Notes: a model not told the origin generated them from the sequence alone. A DNA stretch of 28,315 nt from Clostridiales bacterium UBA3953 (GCA_002385415.1 DGDL01000074.1:1-28315), one strand, 5' to 3'. Positions 14,620 through 23,409 are shown, counted from the stretch's first letter. A program made the numbers and translations.

Positions 14620-14650
14620 ATCATTTACCTCCGCAAATAATTGCAACCGT

Positions 14651-14679
14651 AATATAGCATAATGCTGGGTCTTTGTCAA
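14651..14679 (-). promoter_or_regulatory. Sigma-A promoter of the rubredoxin-nitroreductase operon
   Basis: Minus-strand TTGACA (14674-14679), a 17-base spacer and TATATT (14651-14656), a near-consensus strong promoter with a start about 25 bases before the ribosome site. Confidence 0.85.
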
Positions 14680-14827
14680 TATTTTCTGTAAATTTCGCTA
14701 AACCGAAAGGACATAATCTTGGCAAATTCCGGCATCTTGACGCTGTTTTTGTCGTGCCGGCACCGTATCCGCAAGTCCCGCGGCACAAATATGCGCCAAA
14801 AGGCTCGATATGTGACTGCTGCAAATA

Positions 14828-15580
14828 TTACTTTGCGGACTTGTGCCCGCCGCGCAGGCGCACGGCTATCGTGCCGAAAACAAACTTTGGCAGTTTCATC
14901 ATGCGCCCGATGCGTTTCGGCTCGCGGCACAGCCTGTAAAACCACTCGAGCCCGAGCTTTATAAATATTTTCGGCGCGCGTTTTGCGGTGCCCGCGAAAA
15001 TGTCGACGCTGCCGCCGAAGCCGCCGGTCAGCTTTACTCGAAGCTCGCGCTTGTGGGCGGCTATCCATTTCTCCTGTTTAGGCACGCCGAGGCAGACGAT
15101 GAGAAACGCGGCGCCGCTGCGGTTGATCTCGTCTATGACATCGGCGTCGTCATCAAAGTAGCCGTTGCGCACGCCCGAGATTATCAGGCCGGGATACTTT
15201 TCGCGGAGCCTGTCCGCCGCCGCTTCAGGAACGCCTGGCCGGCCGCCGAGTATGAACACACCGAGCCCCAGTTCGGCACACAGCTCGACGATGCGTTCCG
15301 ACAACTCGACGCCCGCGACCTTGCCTTTTTTCAGCGGCTTGCCGAGTATTTTGGAGGCTAAAATAACCCCGCTGCCGTCGGGCACGATAAGGTCTGCGGA
15401 GTTGACAAGCCTGCGTATTTCGGGCTGCTCGATGCAAAGCTGGACAATTTCGGCGTTGGGCGTGTGAATGACCGCCGGGGTCGTGCGGTCGGGTTCGGTC
15501 AGCCAATCTTTGCAGCGCTTTGTCGCCTCTGCCATGCTGACGCTGTCGAAAACAACGCCGCGTATTTCTATTTTCTCCAT
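14828..15580 (-). CDS. WecG/TagA/CpsF family glycosyltransferase
   Basis: The family (GT26) transfers N-acetylmannosamine or a related sugar onto undecaprenyl-linked GlcNAc for teichoic acid or other cell-surface polymers. The catalytic HTPNAE stretch puts Thr at about residue 40, and IVPDGSG puts Asp at 68; these fit the Thr and Asp described for TagA. The middle has GVFILGGRPGVPEAAA and LIVCLGVPKQEKW, then GGFGGSVDIFAGTAKRAP. The basic C-terminal end (EWFYRLCREPKRIGRMMKLPKF) resembles the membrane-binding appendage of TagA. The ATG at 15580 has GGAGA nine to ten bases upstream and gives 250 residues, the usual length; the frame from 15658 crosses a palindrome and is unlikely. Confidence 0.94.
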   Translation of the reverse strand: MEKIEIRGVVFDSVSMAEATKRCKDWLTEPDRTTPAVIHTPNAEIVQLCIEQPEIRRLVNSADLIVPDGSGVILASKILGKPLKKGKVAGVELSERIVELCAELGLGVFILGGRPGVPEAAADRLREKYPGLIISGVRNGYFDDDADVIDEINRSGAAFLIVCLGVPKQEKWIAAHKRELRVKLTGGFGGSVDIFAGTAKRAPKIFIKLGLEWFYRLCREPKRIGRMMKLPKFVFGTIAVRLRGGHKSAK

Positions 15581-15630
15581 AAAAGTTTGGTCTCCAATGA
15601 ATAAAATGCCATGAAATGACAGAAAATAAA

Positions 15631-15651
15631 CCGTAAAAACAATTTTTACGG
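15631..15651. promoter_or_regulatory. Perfect 9-bp inverted repeat in the spoIIR / glycosyltransferase divergent region
   Basis: CCGTAAAAA and TTTTTACGG flank CAA. The second arm ends where the spoIIR ribosome site (GGGGTG) begins. On the minus strand it is followed by TTTATTTTC, so it may act as a terminator or as an operator between the divergent genes. I see no convincing sigma-F promoter in the 83-base gap. Confidence 0.45.
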
Positions 15652-15663
15652 GGTGCATACAGA

Positions 15664-16296
15664 ATGACGCGCGAAAAAAGGGACGTTTCCTTTAAATTAC
15701 TTATACCGATTATTGCGCTTTTTGCTGCCGCGCTGATTGCGGCACTGCCTGTCCGCAGTGAGCAGGCGATTTTCGACCGTGTTATACGCCTGCATGTGGT
15801 TGCAAACTCGGATTCGGCCGAAGATCAGGCCGTCAAGCTCAAGGTGCGCGACGCGATATTGGGCGAAGCCGAGCAGCTTCTTTCCGGCTGCAAAAGCGAA
15901 GCGGAAGCGCAGACCAAAGTCGAGGCTAATTTGGACAAACTGGAGGCGGCCGCGGAGCACGTGCTTGCCGAAAGCGGGTTTGGCTATGGCGCGAAGGTGA
16001 CGCTCGGCCGCGAGTTTTACCCGCGCCGCGACTATGAAGGGTTCTATCTGCCGGAGGGCACATATCTGTCGCTGCGCGTGCTGCTCGGGGAGGCGAGCGG
16101 GCAAAACTGGTGGTGTGTGTTTTTCCCGCCGCTTTGCACCTCGAGCGCCGAAAAATATACCGAGCAACTGAAAGAGGTTGGCTTTTCGCCCTATCAGATA
16201 AAGCTGCTGACCGAGGCAGAGACGCCGCGATATAAGCTGAAGTTTCGGATTGTGGAGCTTGTTCGCCAGTGGCTCGGCAATGGCGCGTCCGAGTAA
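15664..16296 (+). CDS. spoIIR: Stage II sporulation protein R
   Basis: SpoIIR is made in the forespore, is secreted into the intermembrane space and triggers SpoIIGA to process pro-sigma-E in the mother cell. The 210-residue protein has a basic N-terminus and a hydrophobic segment (about 11-30). The family core follows: FDRVIRLHVVANSDSAEDQAVKLKVRDAI (about 38-66), YEGFYLPEGTYLSLRVLLGEA and GQNWWCVFFPPLC. The ATG at 15664 lies eight bases after GGGGTG. Its presence indicates an endospore-forming lineage. It stands alone, divergent from the TagA-like gene. Confidence 0.96.
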   Translation: MTREKRDVSFKLLIPIIALFAAALIAALPVRSEQAIFDRVIRLHVVANSDSAEDQAVKLKVRDAILGEAEQLLSGCKSEAEAQTKVEANLDKLEAAAEHVLAESGFGYGAKVTLGREFYPRRDYEGFYLPEGTYLSLRVLLGEASGQNWWCVFFPPLCTSSAEKYTEQLKEVGFSPYQIKLLTEAETPRYKLKFRIVELVRQWLGNGASE

Positions 16297-16473
16297 GATT
16301 ATACCCTTTTGCCGGGGAAAAATTGTTAGCGCTTTGTAAATATCGGCAGCAGCCGTTTTGAGCGATTTGCGCCACGAGGCGGGGTTGATGCGACGCAGGA
16401 TGGCGAATAACTTACACAGCAAAAAATTCTTGCACAGCCCAAAACGAAAATTATATAGAAGCTTTTACAGGGG

Positions 16474-16506
16474 TGCGGGTAGCTTTTTTGAAGAAAGCTA
16501 CCCGCA
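16474..16506. terminator. Terminator between spoIIR and the SpoVB-like gene
   Basis: A perfect 13-bp stem (16474-16486 with 16494-16506) with a seven-base loop, followed by TTTTAT on the plus strand. It sits between convergent genes, 178 bases after the spoIIR stop and next to the stop of the flippase gene. Confidence 0.8.
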
Positions 16507-16508
16507 TT

Positions 16509-17915
16509 TTATGCCGCATTCGTTTTCACAGGCAGTTTTTCCTGCGGCGCCACCTTATTTGCGCCGAGCGCATAGGAGGCGGCACGCGCGATGCTGAGCG
16601 CGAAGTTGAGCAGCTCGGCGATATAGATAGTCGCCGCATAGCCTGCTATGCCGAACCCCGGCACAAGCAGCCAAACCAGCAGCGCGCTGACCGCCGAATC
16701 GAGTATGTTCACCTTCATCGAGTAGACTTGCTCGCCCAGCCCCTTGAGTATGCAGTCAATAACCGTATCAAGATACATCACCGGCACAAGCGGCGCCATC
16801 GCGCGTATAAATCCCCCCGCCTCCGCGGTCTTGTATAGCGTCATGCCGAGATAATCCGACCAGATCACCAGCACAACAGCCGTTGCAGAAGCGTAGACCA
16901 GCGTTGCCGCCAGCGCCCGCACAATAATCCGGCGAATGAGCGGGTAGTTGTGCTGCGCCTTCGCCTCGGCAAGCTCGGTCACAAGCAGCGACGCATACGA
17001 ATAGAGTATCGACGACGGCAACAGCACCAGCGGAAGCACCATACCGTGCAGCACGCCGTACGAGGCCAGCGCCGACTCGTGTCCGGCACCGTATTTCTTC
17101 AGCCCGCGTGGCACGAGTATATGCTCAATCGTTATCAGCGCCGAGCGTACATAAGCCGACACCGACAGAGGTACCGTCACCGACAACAGCAGGGAAATGT
17201 TGCTCCTGCTGCGCTCGGCGCGCGGAGGCAAATCCTCTTTTGCCTCACCGCGCCTGACAGGGTCGAGTATGTAAAACAGTGCGCTGATACCCAGCGAAGC
17301 CCCCTCCGCAATCGACGCGCCGCCGACCACAAGCGCGCACATAAACTCAAGCCCCGCATCCGGCGGCGCAAAAAACATCAGGGCCGCCGCGGTGACGGTC
17401 AGCTTGACAAACTGCTCCAACAGCCGGGTCGCCGCGTTTTTGTAAACCTTGCGGATAGCGGTGAAATAGCCGGATAGCGCCGACGACACGGCGATGGGCG
17501 GAAGGCTGATGGCAAGCAGTCGCAGCGACGGTATCGTGCGCACGTCGCCCAGCCAAACACCGCCGATGTAATCGGCACCCAGCGTCAGCACCATACAGGC
17601 AACGCTGCCCGTTACAAGCGCGTGGCATATGCAGGTTTTCATTATCTCCCGCCCGCCGCCCGGCACGCCACGCGCGCGTGCCTCCGCTACCAGCTTAGTC
17701 GCTGCGAACCCCACGGCGGAAGTCGCGAATGTCACCGCCAGCATATAAACGGACATGGTCAGTGAAATCAGACCCACGCCCGCCGCTCCCAGCCGCGCGG
17801 TCAAAAACGAGTTCCAGAGCACTCCGATACCGCGAAGCAAAAGCGAGGTTGCCGCAAGTGCTGAACCGTTTAAAATAAATTTGGTCCATCTGTTATACCG
17901 GCGCGCGTTTTCCAA
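16509..17915 (-). CDS. SpoVB-like MOP-superfamily lipid/polysaccharide flippase
   Basis: This integral membrane protein has about 12-14 hydrophobic segments. The N-terminal pattern (FILNGSALAATSLLLRGIGVLWNSFLTARLGAAGVG) and the repeated ...SVYMLAVTFATSAVGFAATKLVAEA organisation are those of the SpoVB/MurJ-like polysaccharide transporter family. SpoVB proteins are thought to flip lipid-linked precursors during spore cortex formation; other members export surface polysaccharide. The TTG at 17915 is chosen because GGAGG lies five bases upstream, while a GTG at 17927 overlaps that ribosome site; the product is 468 residues. A SpoVB assignment rather than a general exporter rests on family resemblance and the sporulation neighbour. 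Confidence 0.85.
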   Translation of the reverse strand: MENARRYNRWTKFILNGSALAATSLLLRGIGVLWNSFLTARLGAAGVGLISLTMSVYMLAVTFATSAVGFAATKLVAEARARGVPGGGREIMKTCICHALVTGSVACMVLTLGADYIGGVWLGDVRTIPSLRLLAISLPPIAVSSALSGYFTAIRKVYKNAATRLLEQFVKLTVTAAALMFFAPPDAGLEFMCALVVGGASIAEGASLGISALFYILDPVRRGEAKEDLPPRAERSRSNISLLLSVTVPLSVSAYVRSALITIEHILVPRGLKKYGAGHESALASYGVLHGMVLPLVLLPSSILYSYASLLVTELAEAKAQHNYPLIRRIIVRALAATLVYASATAVVLVIWSDYLGMTLYKTAEAGGFIRAMAPLVPVMYLDTVIDCILKGLGEQVYSMKVNILDSAVSALLVWLLVPGFGIAGYAATIYIAELLNFALSIARAASYALGANKVAPQEKLPVKTNAA

Positions 17916-18049
17916 TGTTTCCTCCACAAATCGGCAATATATCAGCCGTAATTACTTAACATTTTATTATGTGGGGCGGATTTTTATTCACACTAAATTA
18001 TAAATATCCGACATTGTTTGACATAACGTAAAAAATCACATTAATTATA

Positions 18050-18078
18050 TTGCGCTTTACTAAATTAAATGATATAAT
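18050..18078 (+). promoter_or_regulatory. Sigma-A promoter of gdhA
   Basis: TTGCGC (18050-18055), a 17-base spacer and TATAAT (18073-18078), in an AT-rich region that also has a free-standing TTGACA about 30 bases further upstream. Confidence 0.65.
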
Positions 18079-18115
18079 GATTTGGCGATAATTTTCTGCA
18101 TTTAAGGAGCAAAAT

Positions 18116-19462
18116 ATGGCTTTTAGCAGCAGCTATCTTTCGGACGTATATAAAAGCGTCGAAAAGCGCAATCCGGGCGAACCGGAGTTTCTACAGGCGG
18201 TGAAAGAAGTGCTCGAATCGCTCGAACCGGTCGTCGAGCGCCGTCCCGATATTGTCAAAGCGGGTATCATCGACCGCATTGTCGAGCCCGAGCGCGTGGT
18301 TACATTCCGTGTCAGCTGGGTTGACGACGCCGGGCGCGTACAGGTAAACCGCGGCTACCGCGTCCAGTTCAACTCCGCTATAGGCCCCTACAAAGGCGGC
18401 ATCAGGTTCCATCCCTCCGTAAACGCATCCATACTTAAATTTCTCGGGTTTGAACAGACATTCAAAAACTCGCTTACCGGCCTGCCGATGGGCGGTGGCA
18501 AGGGCGGCGCCGATTTCGACCCGAAAGGCAAATCCGACAACGAGATAATGCGCTTTTGCCAGAGCTTTATGACCGAGCTATACAGGCACATCGGCGCCGA
18601 TACCGACGTGCCTGCCGGCGATATAGGCGTCGGTGCGCGCGAGGTCGGCTATATGTTCGGCCAGTACAAGCGTATCACCAACCAGTTTACCGGCGTTTTG
18701 ACCGGCAAGAGTATCTCGTCCGGCGGCTCGCTCGCGCGCAAAGAGGCAACCGGCTACGGCCTGTGCTATCTTACCGACGAGATGCTGCGCCACAACGGCA
18801 TGTCGTTTGAGGGCAAGAAGGTTGTCATATCAGGCTCGGGCAATGTAGCCATCTACGCGGCGCAAAAGGCCGCCGAGCTTGGCGCGATTGTTGTTGCCAT
18901 GTCCGATTCGGACGGCTTTATCTACGACGAAAGCGGCATCAAGCTTGATGTAGTGCGCCTGATAAAGGAAGTCGAGCGCGGCCGTATCAAAGAATATGCC
19001 GAGCGGGTATCCGGCGCGGTTTACACCGAAGGCAGCCGCGGTATATGGGGCGTCCCCTGCGATATAGCGCTGCCCTGTGCCACACAGAACGAGCTTTGCG
19101 GCGAAGACGCGGAAAAGCTGGTTCAAGGCGGTGTTGTTGCGGTTGCAGAGGGTGCGAACATGCCCTCGACGCCCGAGGCTGTCGAGATTTTCCAGTCGAA
19201 AGGCGTGCTATTTGCGCCGGCTAAAGCCGCAAACGCCGGCGGCGTTGCCACTTCCGGCCTTGAGATGACCCAGAACTCGCAGCGGCTGCCCTGGACTTTC
19301 GATGAGGTAGACGCAAAACTGCATGCAATTATGCGCAATATTTATAAAACTATCTCGGATACGGCGAAAGAGTACGGTTACGAGGGCAACCTCGTCATGG
19401 GAGCGAACATCGCCGGCTTTTTGAAGGTAGCAGACGCCATGCTGTGGCAGGGTGTGTGCTGA
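18116..19462 (+). CDS. gdhA: Glutamate dehydrogenase, probably NADP-specific
   Basis: The enzyme interconverts 2-oxoglutarate plus ammonia and glutamate, feeding nitrogen assimilation. The 448-residue length is that of hexameric GDH of the Clostridium symbiosum / E. coli type. Substrate-binding and catalytic lysines are in place: K93 (GPYKGGIRFHP), K117 (QTFKNSLT) and catalytic K129 (PMGGGKGGADFDPKGKS). VPAGDIGVGAREVGYMFGQYK and a Rossmann SGSGNVA segment near 241-247 follow. Coenzyme choice is inferred from the family. AAGGAG lies eight bases before the ATG at 18116. It is a single gene ended by its own terminator. Confidence 0.97.
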   Translation: MAFSSSYLSDVYKSVEKRNPGEPEFLQAVKEVLESLEPVVERRPDIVKAGIIDRIVEPERVVTFRVSWVDDAGRVQVNRGYRVQFNSAIGPYKGGIRFHPSVNASILKFLGFEQTFKNSLTGLPMGGGKGGADFDPKGKSDNEIMRFCQSFMTELYRHIGADTDVPAGDIGVGAREVGYMFGQYKRITNQFTGVLTGKSISSGGSLARKEATGYGLCYLTDEMLRHNGMSFEGKKVVISGSGNVAIYAAQKAAELGAIVVAMSDSDGFIYDESGIKLDVVRLIKEVERGRIKEYAERVSGAVYTEGSRGIWGVPCDIALPCATQNELCGEDAEKLVQGGVVAVAEGANMPSTPEAVEIFQSKGVLFAPAKAANAGGVATSGLEMTQNSQRLPWTFDEVDAKLHAIMRNIYKTISDTAKEYGYEGNLVMGANIAGFLKVADAMLWQGVC

Positions 19463-19480
19463 ACGCGTGCGAAAGTAAAA

Positions 19481-19526
19481 AAACCCGCTCGTACGGTATA
19501 TCCATGCGTGCCGTACGGGCGGGTTT
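19481..19526 (+). terminator. Terminator of gdhA
   Basis: A 16-bp stem with one wobble (19481-19496 with 19511-19526) and a 14-base loop is followed by a T-rich stretch. The flanking A and T runs make it work on either strand. The rest of 19527-19718 shows nothing I can name. Confidence 0.85.
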
Positions 19527-19718
19527 TATGTTTGGGATATGTACGTTGTTTTGTTATCCGTGGTGTGTCAAGGCAGGTCACAGCGGCACAGAAATATCAG
19601 TTGCCGACAGCACAAGCCTCATATAAATTAAGTTTGCGGGAGTTTTGGGTGAGCTTATCGCTCGACGCATTCCCCTGCGGCCTTTAAAGATAATGCACGA
19701 AATTGACGGGATGGCGCG

Positions 19719-21653
19719 CTACTTTAGCATCTCCTGACCGCCGGTGACGGGCAGCGCCTGGCCGGTCTCGTACTCCTGCTCGATTATATAGGCTATTGCG
19801 CGCGCAACGTCGATTATACGGCAGCCGCGCCCCAGCGGCACTTTCGCCTCATAGAACTTACGCACATCGTCGGTAGTTTTGGCTCCCGGCACCTTGCCCG
19901 CGCGCAGATACTGCACGAGCAGTCCCTTCTCAGGATCGGTCCACAGCGGCCCCTCAAGGAAGTTGCCCGGACAAACCGCGTTGACCTTAATCTTATATGG
20001 TGCAAGCTCGAGCGCAAAGCTCTGCGTCAGCCCTATCCCGCCGAACTTGCTGCCCGCATAAGCGAAATTCTTGTTGCTGCCGGTCAGCCCCGACTTCGAG
20101 TTAATCTCGATAATGTCGAAATACCGCTCGGGGTCGAAGCTGTGCGCCAGCTTCATCACGGCCGACGCATATTTCGCGCACAGGAAATACGCGGTATAGT
20201 TGACGTCGGTCACAAGCCGGAAATTCTGGAGCGTCATCTCGTCCAGCGAACCCGCGCGCACTATACCCGCATTGTTGATAAAAACGTCGATGCCGCCCCA
20301 GCGCAGCGCCACGGTTTCGACCATCTTGGCAACCGACTTCTCGTCGGTTACATCGCAATGCACCGCAAGCGCCGGCGAAATTTTGCCAATCTCGGCCGCC
20401 GTGCTTTGCGCCCCCTCAAAATTTATGTCAACAATCGCCACATAAGCGCCGTCGGCGGCAAGTGCTTCGGCTATCCCGCGCCCGAACCCCTGCGCGGCGC
20501 CGGTCACAACCGCAACTTTGCCCTCGAACCGCTTTTGCGATGCCGACGCTTCGGCCACTTTCGCGCGGTAGTTTTCAACCTCCCAGTGCGTGATAAATGC
20601 AATCATCTCGTCCGACATCGAGCGCACTCCGCCGAAAAAGCGTGCATAATAAGCCGCGCGCACCTGGTCGCGCCACAGCGCGAGCGCCGTATCGGCTTCC
20701 TTTGCGTTTTTGCCGCACGCAAACGTGCCCATACCCGGCACTATCACAATCCGCGGCGTGCAGCCGTGCTCGGAGACATACTTTTCATAAGCCTCGGCAA
20801 CCGACCCCGCGCCGGTGACAAGCGGCCACGCGCGCGTGTAAACGATATGGTCGGGCGTCAGCGGTTTTGTCGCCGGGTCATACTCGAGTAAAGCCTTGCT
20901 CCGCGAGAAAACCACGCACAAATTGAACCTGTATCGCAGCTCGACCGCAACAGCCACCGCGTCCGATACCTTGAACCCGCCGGCATCCTCACGCAGCTCG
21001 GTGAAATCGGGTTCGCTCGTTACTCGCGCGGCAAGCGTTCCCATCACGCGCTCCACAAGCGCGTCTATCTCCTCGGTCGTCTCGCCCGCGAAAAACACGC
21101 CGTGGTTTTCAAGCAGCATCAGGCTCGGGAAGCTGCCGTGTGCCTTCTCATATTCGGCGCAAACCTCTCTGCACAGCGCGGCAAGCGTGTAACCGGGCTT
21201 TACCTCCGGTATCCAGACCGCGTCAGGAAACAGCTGTGCGCAAAGCCGCTCGCCGTCCGCGCCGCAGGTCAAACCGTTGACAATTGCCGGATGAACATGC
21301 AGCACATACGAGTGAGGGAAAAGACTGTGCAGCAGTGCCTCGACAGACGGTCTGCGGTCCTCGCCATCAGCGCGCGCCGCCATCATATCGGCGAGCACGG
21401 CTGCCTCCCGCGCGTCGTCGTCCTCGGGATAGGTCTTGTCCCAGATAGCCTCCAGCCTGTCGCGCCGCATGACGACAAAATCTTCGGGCTTTATAGTCGC
21501 AAGCGAGGTGCCCGAGCCTTTTACAAACAGCATCCGGTCGGTTTTATATGAAGTGTTGCCGCCACCGGCAAGCACGAAGTCCGGGTTGCCGCCGTATTTT
21601 TGCGACATCGCTGCCAGCGCCTCCAGCCGGTCGGACAAAACAAAGTCGTTCAT
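19719..21653 (-). CDS. Bifunctional class II aldolase / short-chain dehydrogenase
   Basis: The 644-residue fusion has an N-terminal class II aldolase domain (about 1-220). This includes GGGNTSYKT (30-38), E105 (SVEALLH) and the zinc ligands H119 and H121 (VLHVHP), with H184 in LLENHG. The C-terminal domain is an NAD-dependent SDR: TGAAQGFGRG (384-393), NNAG (460-463) and catalytic YAGSK (Y532, K536). Proteins of this layout cleave sugar phosphates such as rhamnulose-1-phosphate and oxidise the released aldehyde; the true substrate here is unknown. AAGGGTG lies about nine bases before the ATG. It is the last gene of the operon, separated from the zinc dehydrogenase by 78 bases that carry a hairpin (21693-21717). 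Confidence 0.93.
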   Translation of the reverse strand: MNDFVLSDRLEALAAMSQKYGGNPDFVLAGGGNTSYKTDRMLFVKGSGTSLATIKPEDFVVMRRDRLEAIWDKTYPEDDDAREAAVLADMMAARADGEDRRPSVEALLHSLFPHSYVLHVHPAIVNGLTCGADGERLCAQLFPDAVWIPEVKPGYTLAALCREVCAEYEKAHGSFPSLMLLENHGVFFAGETTEEIDALVERVMGTLAARVTSEPDFTELREDAGGFKVSDAVAVAVELRYRFNLCVVFSRSKALLEYDPATKPLTPDHIVYTRAWPLVTGAGSVAEAYEKYVSEHGCTPRIVIVPGMGTFACGKNAKEADTALALWRDQVRAAYYARFFGGVRSMSDEMIAFITHWEVENYRAKVAEASASQKRFEGKVAVVTGAAQGFGRGIAEALAADGAYVAIVDINFEGAQSTAAEIGKISPALAVHCDVTDEKSVAKMVETVALRWGGIDVFINNAGIVRAGSLDEMTLQNFRLVTDVNYTAYFLCAKYASAVMKLAHSFDPERYFDIIEINSKSGLTGSNKNFAYAGSKFGGIGLTQSFALELAPYKIKVNAVCPGNFLEGPLWTDPEKGLLVQYLRAGKVPGAKTTDDVRKFYEAKVPLGRGCRIIDVARAIAYIIEQEYETGQALPVTGGQEMLK

Positions 21654-21692
21654 ATCGATACACCCTTTCGTTATATCTTCTGACAGCGTTTA

Positions 21693-21717
21693 CAGCCCGG
21701 AGGTTGTCCCCGGGCTG
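21693..21717 (-). terminator. Intercistronic hairpin between the dehydrogenase and aldolase genes
   Basis: CAGCCCGG and CCGGGCTG pair over 8 bp with a nine-base loop. No T run follows on the minus strand, so it more likely slows transcription or protects mRNA ends than terminates. Confidence 0.45.
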
Positions 21718-21731
21718 TTTATTGGCTGTTA

Positions 21732-22994
21732 TTAGATGTCTTTTGCGTTCTCGAGCACATAGCGCTCGGCTTCGGCGCACCACAGGTTGTTGCTGCGCTT
21801 CATAATTTCGGCAAGTTCCGCGTAGAATTTATCGGTCTGGCCGAGCTTTTCAAAGTCCTCGATAGCCACGAGCGGCATCGATTTGTTTGTGTATATAAGC
21901 TTTTTGCCGCCCTTGATGTTGGGCAGATTTATAATCGTATCTGCCACGCTGTCAAGCCCGCCGATATGCGTTATCATTGCGGCGGGGTTGATTTTGCCCG
22001 CGCTCATCATCTCAAGCGACTCGATCATGTCGTCGGTATTGCCCCCGCTGGTGCCGACGATGTGTGTGGAGGCATAATGGACGTTGTAGAAATTAAGCTC
22101 GGCTGTGAAATCAGGGTTGGTCGGGCCGGCGAAGAAGTTGAGACAGCCGTCGCGGGCGAGCAGCTTGTCCCCCATCTCAACAACCGGACGGACGGGCGCA
22201 AACACGAACACGTCGTTGTAGCCCTCGCCGCCGGTCAGGCTCTTGAGGTATGCGACCGGGTCGTCTATCTTGCCGGTGTTCACATAATGCAGCTCGACGC
22301 CTATCTCGGCCGCCGACTCGGGCGAGAGAATCTCGGCGGCTCTCTGGAGGCGCGCCTCGTCAATGTCGGTGACAACCAGCAGGCGCGGCTTGCGGTCGCA
22401 ATGCAGGGCATAGTCAATCGCGCCCAGACCCATCGGGCCGGCGCCCGCAAGGATGGCTGTGCAGCCGCCGGGCACGATGCCCATCTCGTGCACATAGCTG
22501 CCGCTCTTGGTGTGATACTGGGCGCGGAACGCGCCGACAACGCAGGATACCGGCTCGGCAAGCGAACCGTAGAAATACGCGTCACCGGTGTATTTGAGCA
22601 AGCAGCCCATCTCCATGACTTCATTTGGGATAATCACATAGGTTGCGTCGCCGCCGATGTACTTGTATGAGTAGCCGGGCGCATCGAGCGAGCCTTTATA
22701 GTTGAGTGCCGGCTGTATGGTAAATTTATCTCCGGGCTTGAACTGGTCTTTCCATTTTGCTCCGACCTCAATAAGCTCACCGCAAAACTCATGTCCGATT
22801 ATGATGGGGTTTTCTGCCACATCATTTGGGACACGCTTGTGTGCAGGCCCCTGAATGGCTGCCTTATGTGAGGACATGCACACGCTGTCGGAGACAATGT
22901 GCGCCAGTATCTCGTCGTCTTTTATCGGCGGAAGCTCGAACTCTTCCAGACGAAGGTCGTTTACGCCGTAAAGGCGCACCGCTTTAGTCTTCAT
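21732..22994 (-). CDS. Zinc-dependent medium-chain dehydrogenase, sorbose-1-phosphate-reductase-like
   Basis: The 420-residue protein is a medium-chain dehydrogenase. Probable catalytic zinc ligands are C39 (SVCMSSHKA), H68-E69 (IIGHEFCGE) and E147 (SLAEPVSC). The four-cysteine structural zinc lobe of classical alcohol dehydrogenases is missing. The NAD-binding motif is AGAGPMGLGA (183-192). Length and overall pattern resemble SorE-type L-sorbose-1-phosphate reductases and related polyol-phosphate dehydrogenases; the actual substrate is inferred. The ATG at 22994 has AGGAGAAG six to seven bases upstream, whereas the longer frame from 23039 runs back through the ribosome site. It overlaps the DUF3006 gene by 11 bases and precedes the aldolase/SDR gene, suggesting one sugar-phosphate route. 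Confidence 0.92.
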   Translation of the reverse strand: MKTKAVRLYGVNDLRLEEFELPPIKDDEILAHIVSDSVCMSSHKAAIQGPAHKRVPNDVAENPIIIGHEFCGELIEVGAKWKDQFKPGDKFTIQPALNYKGSLDAPGYSYKYIGGDATYVIIPNEVMEMGCLLKYTGDAYFYGSLAEPVSCVVGAFRAQYHTKSGSYVHEMGIVPGGCTAILAGAGPMGLGAIDYALHCDRKPRLLVVTDIDEARLQRAAEILSPESAAEIGVELHYVNTGKIDDPVAYLKSLTGGEGYNDVFVFAPVRPVVEMGDKLLARDGCLNFFAGPTNPDFTAELNFYNVHYASTHIVGTSGGNTDDMIESLEMMSAGKINPAAMITHIGGLDSVADTIINLPNIKGGKKLIYTNKSMPLVAIEDFEKLGQTDKFYAELAEIMKRSNNLWCAEAERYVLENAKDI

Positions 22995-23247
22995 GTTTTT
23001 CTTCTCCTTTTTCTGATTTACCTGATTTATCTTTATCAAACAAACTGCTCAGCCTATTCTTAACTCGCTCTACACGCCGGTCGCGACAGGTGGGGTCATG
23101 CTCAAGCGTCAGCACGTAAATGTCGCCCTCGCGCGGCGGCGCGGGAAAAAGCTGTGCCGGAAGCGAGAAAACAAACTCCCGCCCCTCTCCGGTGTCGGCA
23201 ACACAGACGGCAAAATCGCCCTCGAGCCTGTCAACCGCAAACTTCAC
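22984..23247 (-). CDS. DUF3006 domain protein
   Basis: This small acidic-basic protein of about 87 residues opens with FAVDRLEGDFAVCVADTG and contains REGDIYVLTLEHDP, matching the DUF3006 fold, a small beta-barrel often encoded next to secreted or metabolic enzymes. Its function is unknown. Two GTG codons compete: at 23253 GGGAG is only three bases away, and at 23247 it is nine, so 23247 is preferred. The last 11 bases overlap the downstream dehydrogenase gene, so the two are coupled. The C-terminus is a lysine/glutamate-rich tail. The promoter is at 23286-23314. Confidence 0.85.
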   Translation of the reverse strand: MKFAVDRLEGDFAVCVADTGEGREFVFSLPAQLFPAPPREGDIYVLTLEHDPTCRDRRVERVKNRLSSLFDKDKSGKSEKGEEKHED

Positions 23248-23285
23248 TTTCACTTTCTCCCGAAAAATCCAATATTACACTGCCT

Positions 23286-23314
23286 ATTATAATGTGAGTG
23301 TGCCCGAAAGTCAA
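23286..23314 (-). promoter_or_regulatory. Sigma-A promoter of the DUF3006-dehydrogenase-aldolase operon
   Basis: Minus-strand TTGACT (23309-23314), a 17-base spacer and TATAAT (23286-23291), about 30 bases before the start codon. Confidence 0.85.
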
Positions 23315-23409
23315 TGACAGCGGGGAAAAGTGCGGGTTAATTATTTATTAACCGCCCGAGATTTATTGAAAATTATAAATTTCGTGACTGCAATTGTAGC
23401 GTTTTGTTG

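Noticed and set aside
19575..19610. Similarity of CACAGCGGCA...ATATCAGTTG between 19575 and 25819
   Set aside because: The shared words are short and their spacing differs, so chance is the simplest explanation.
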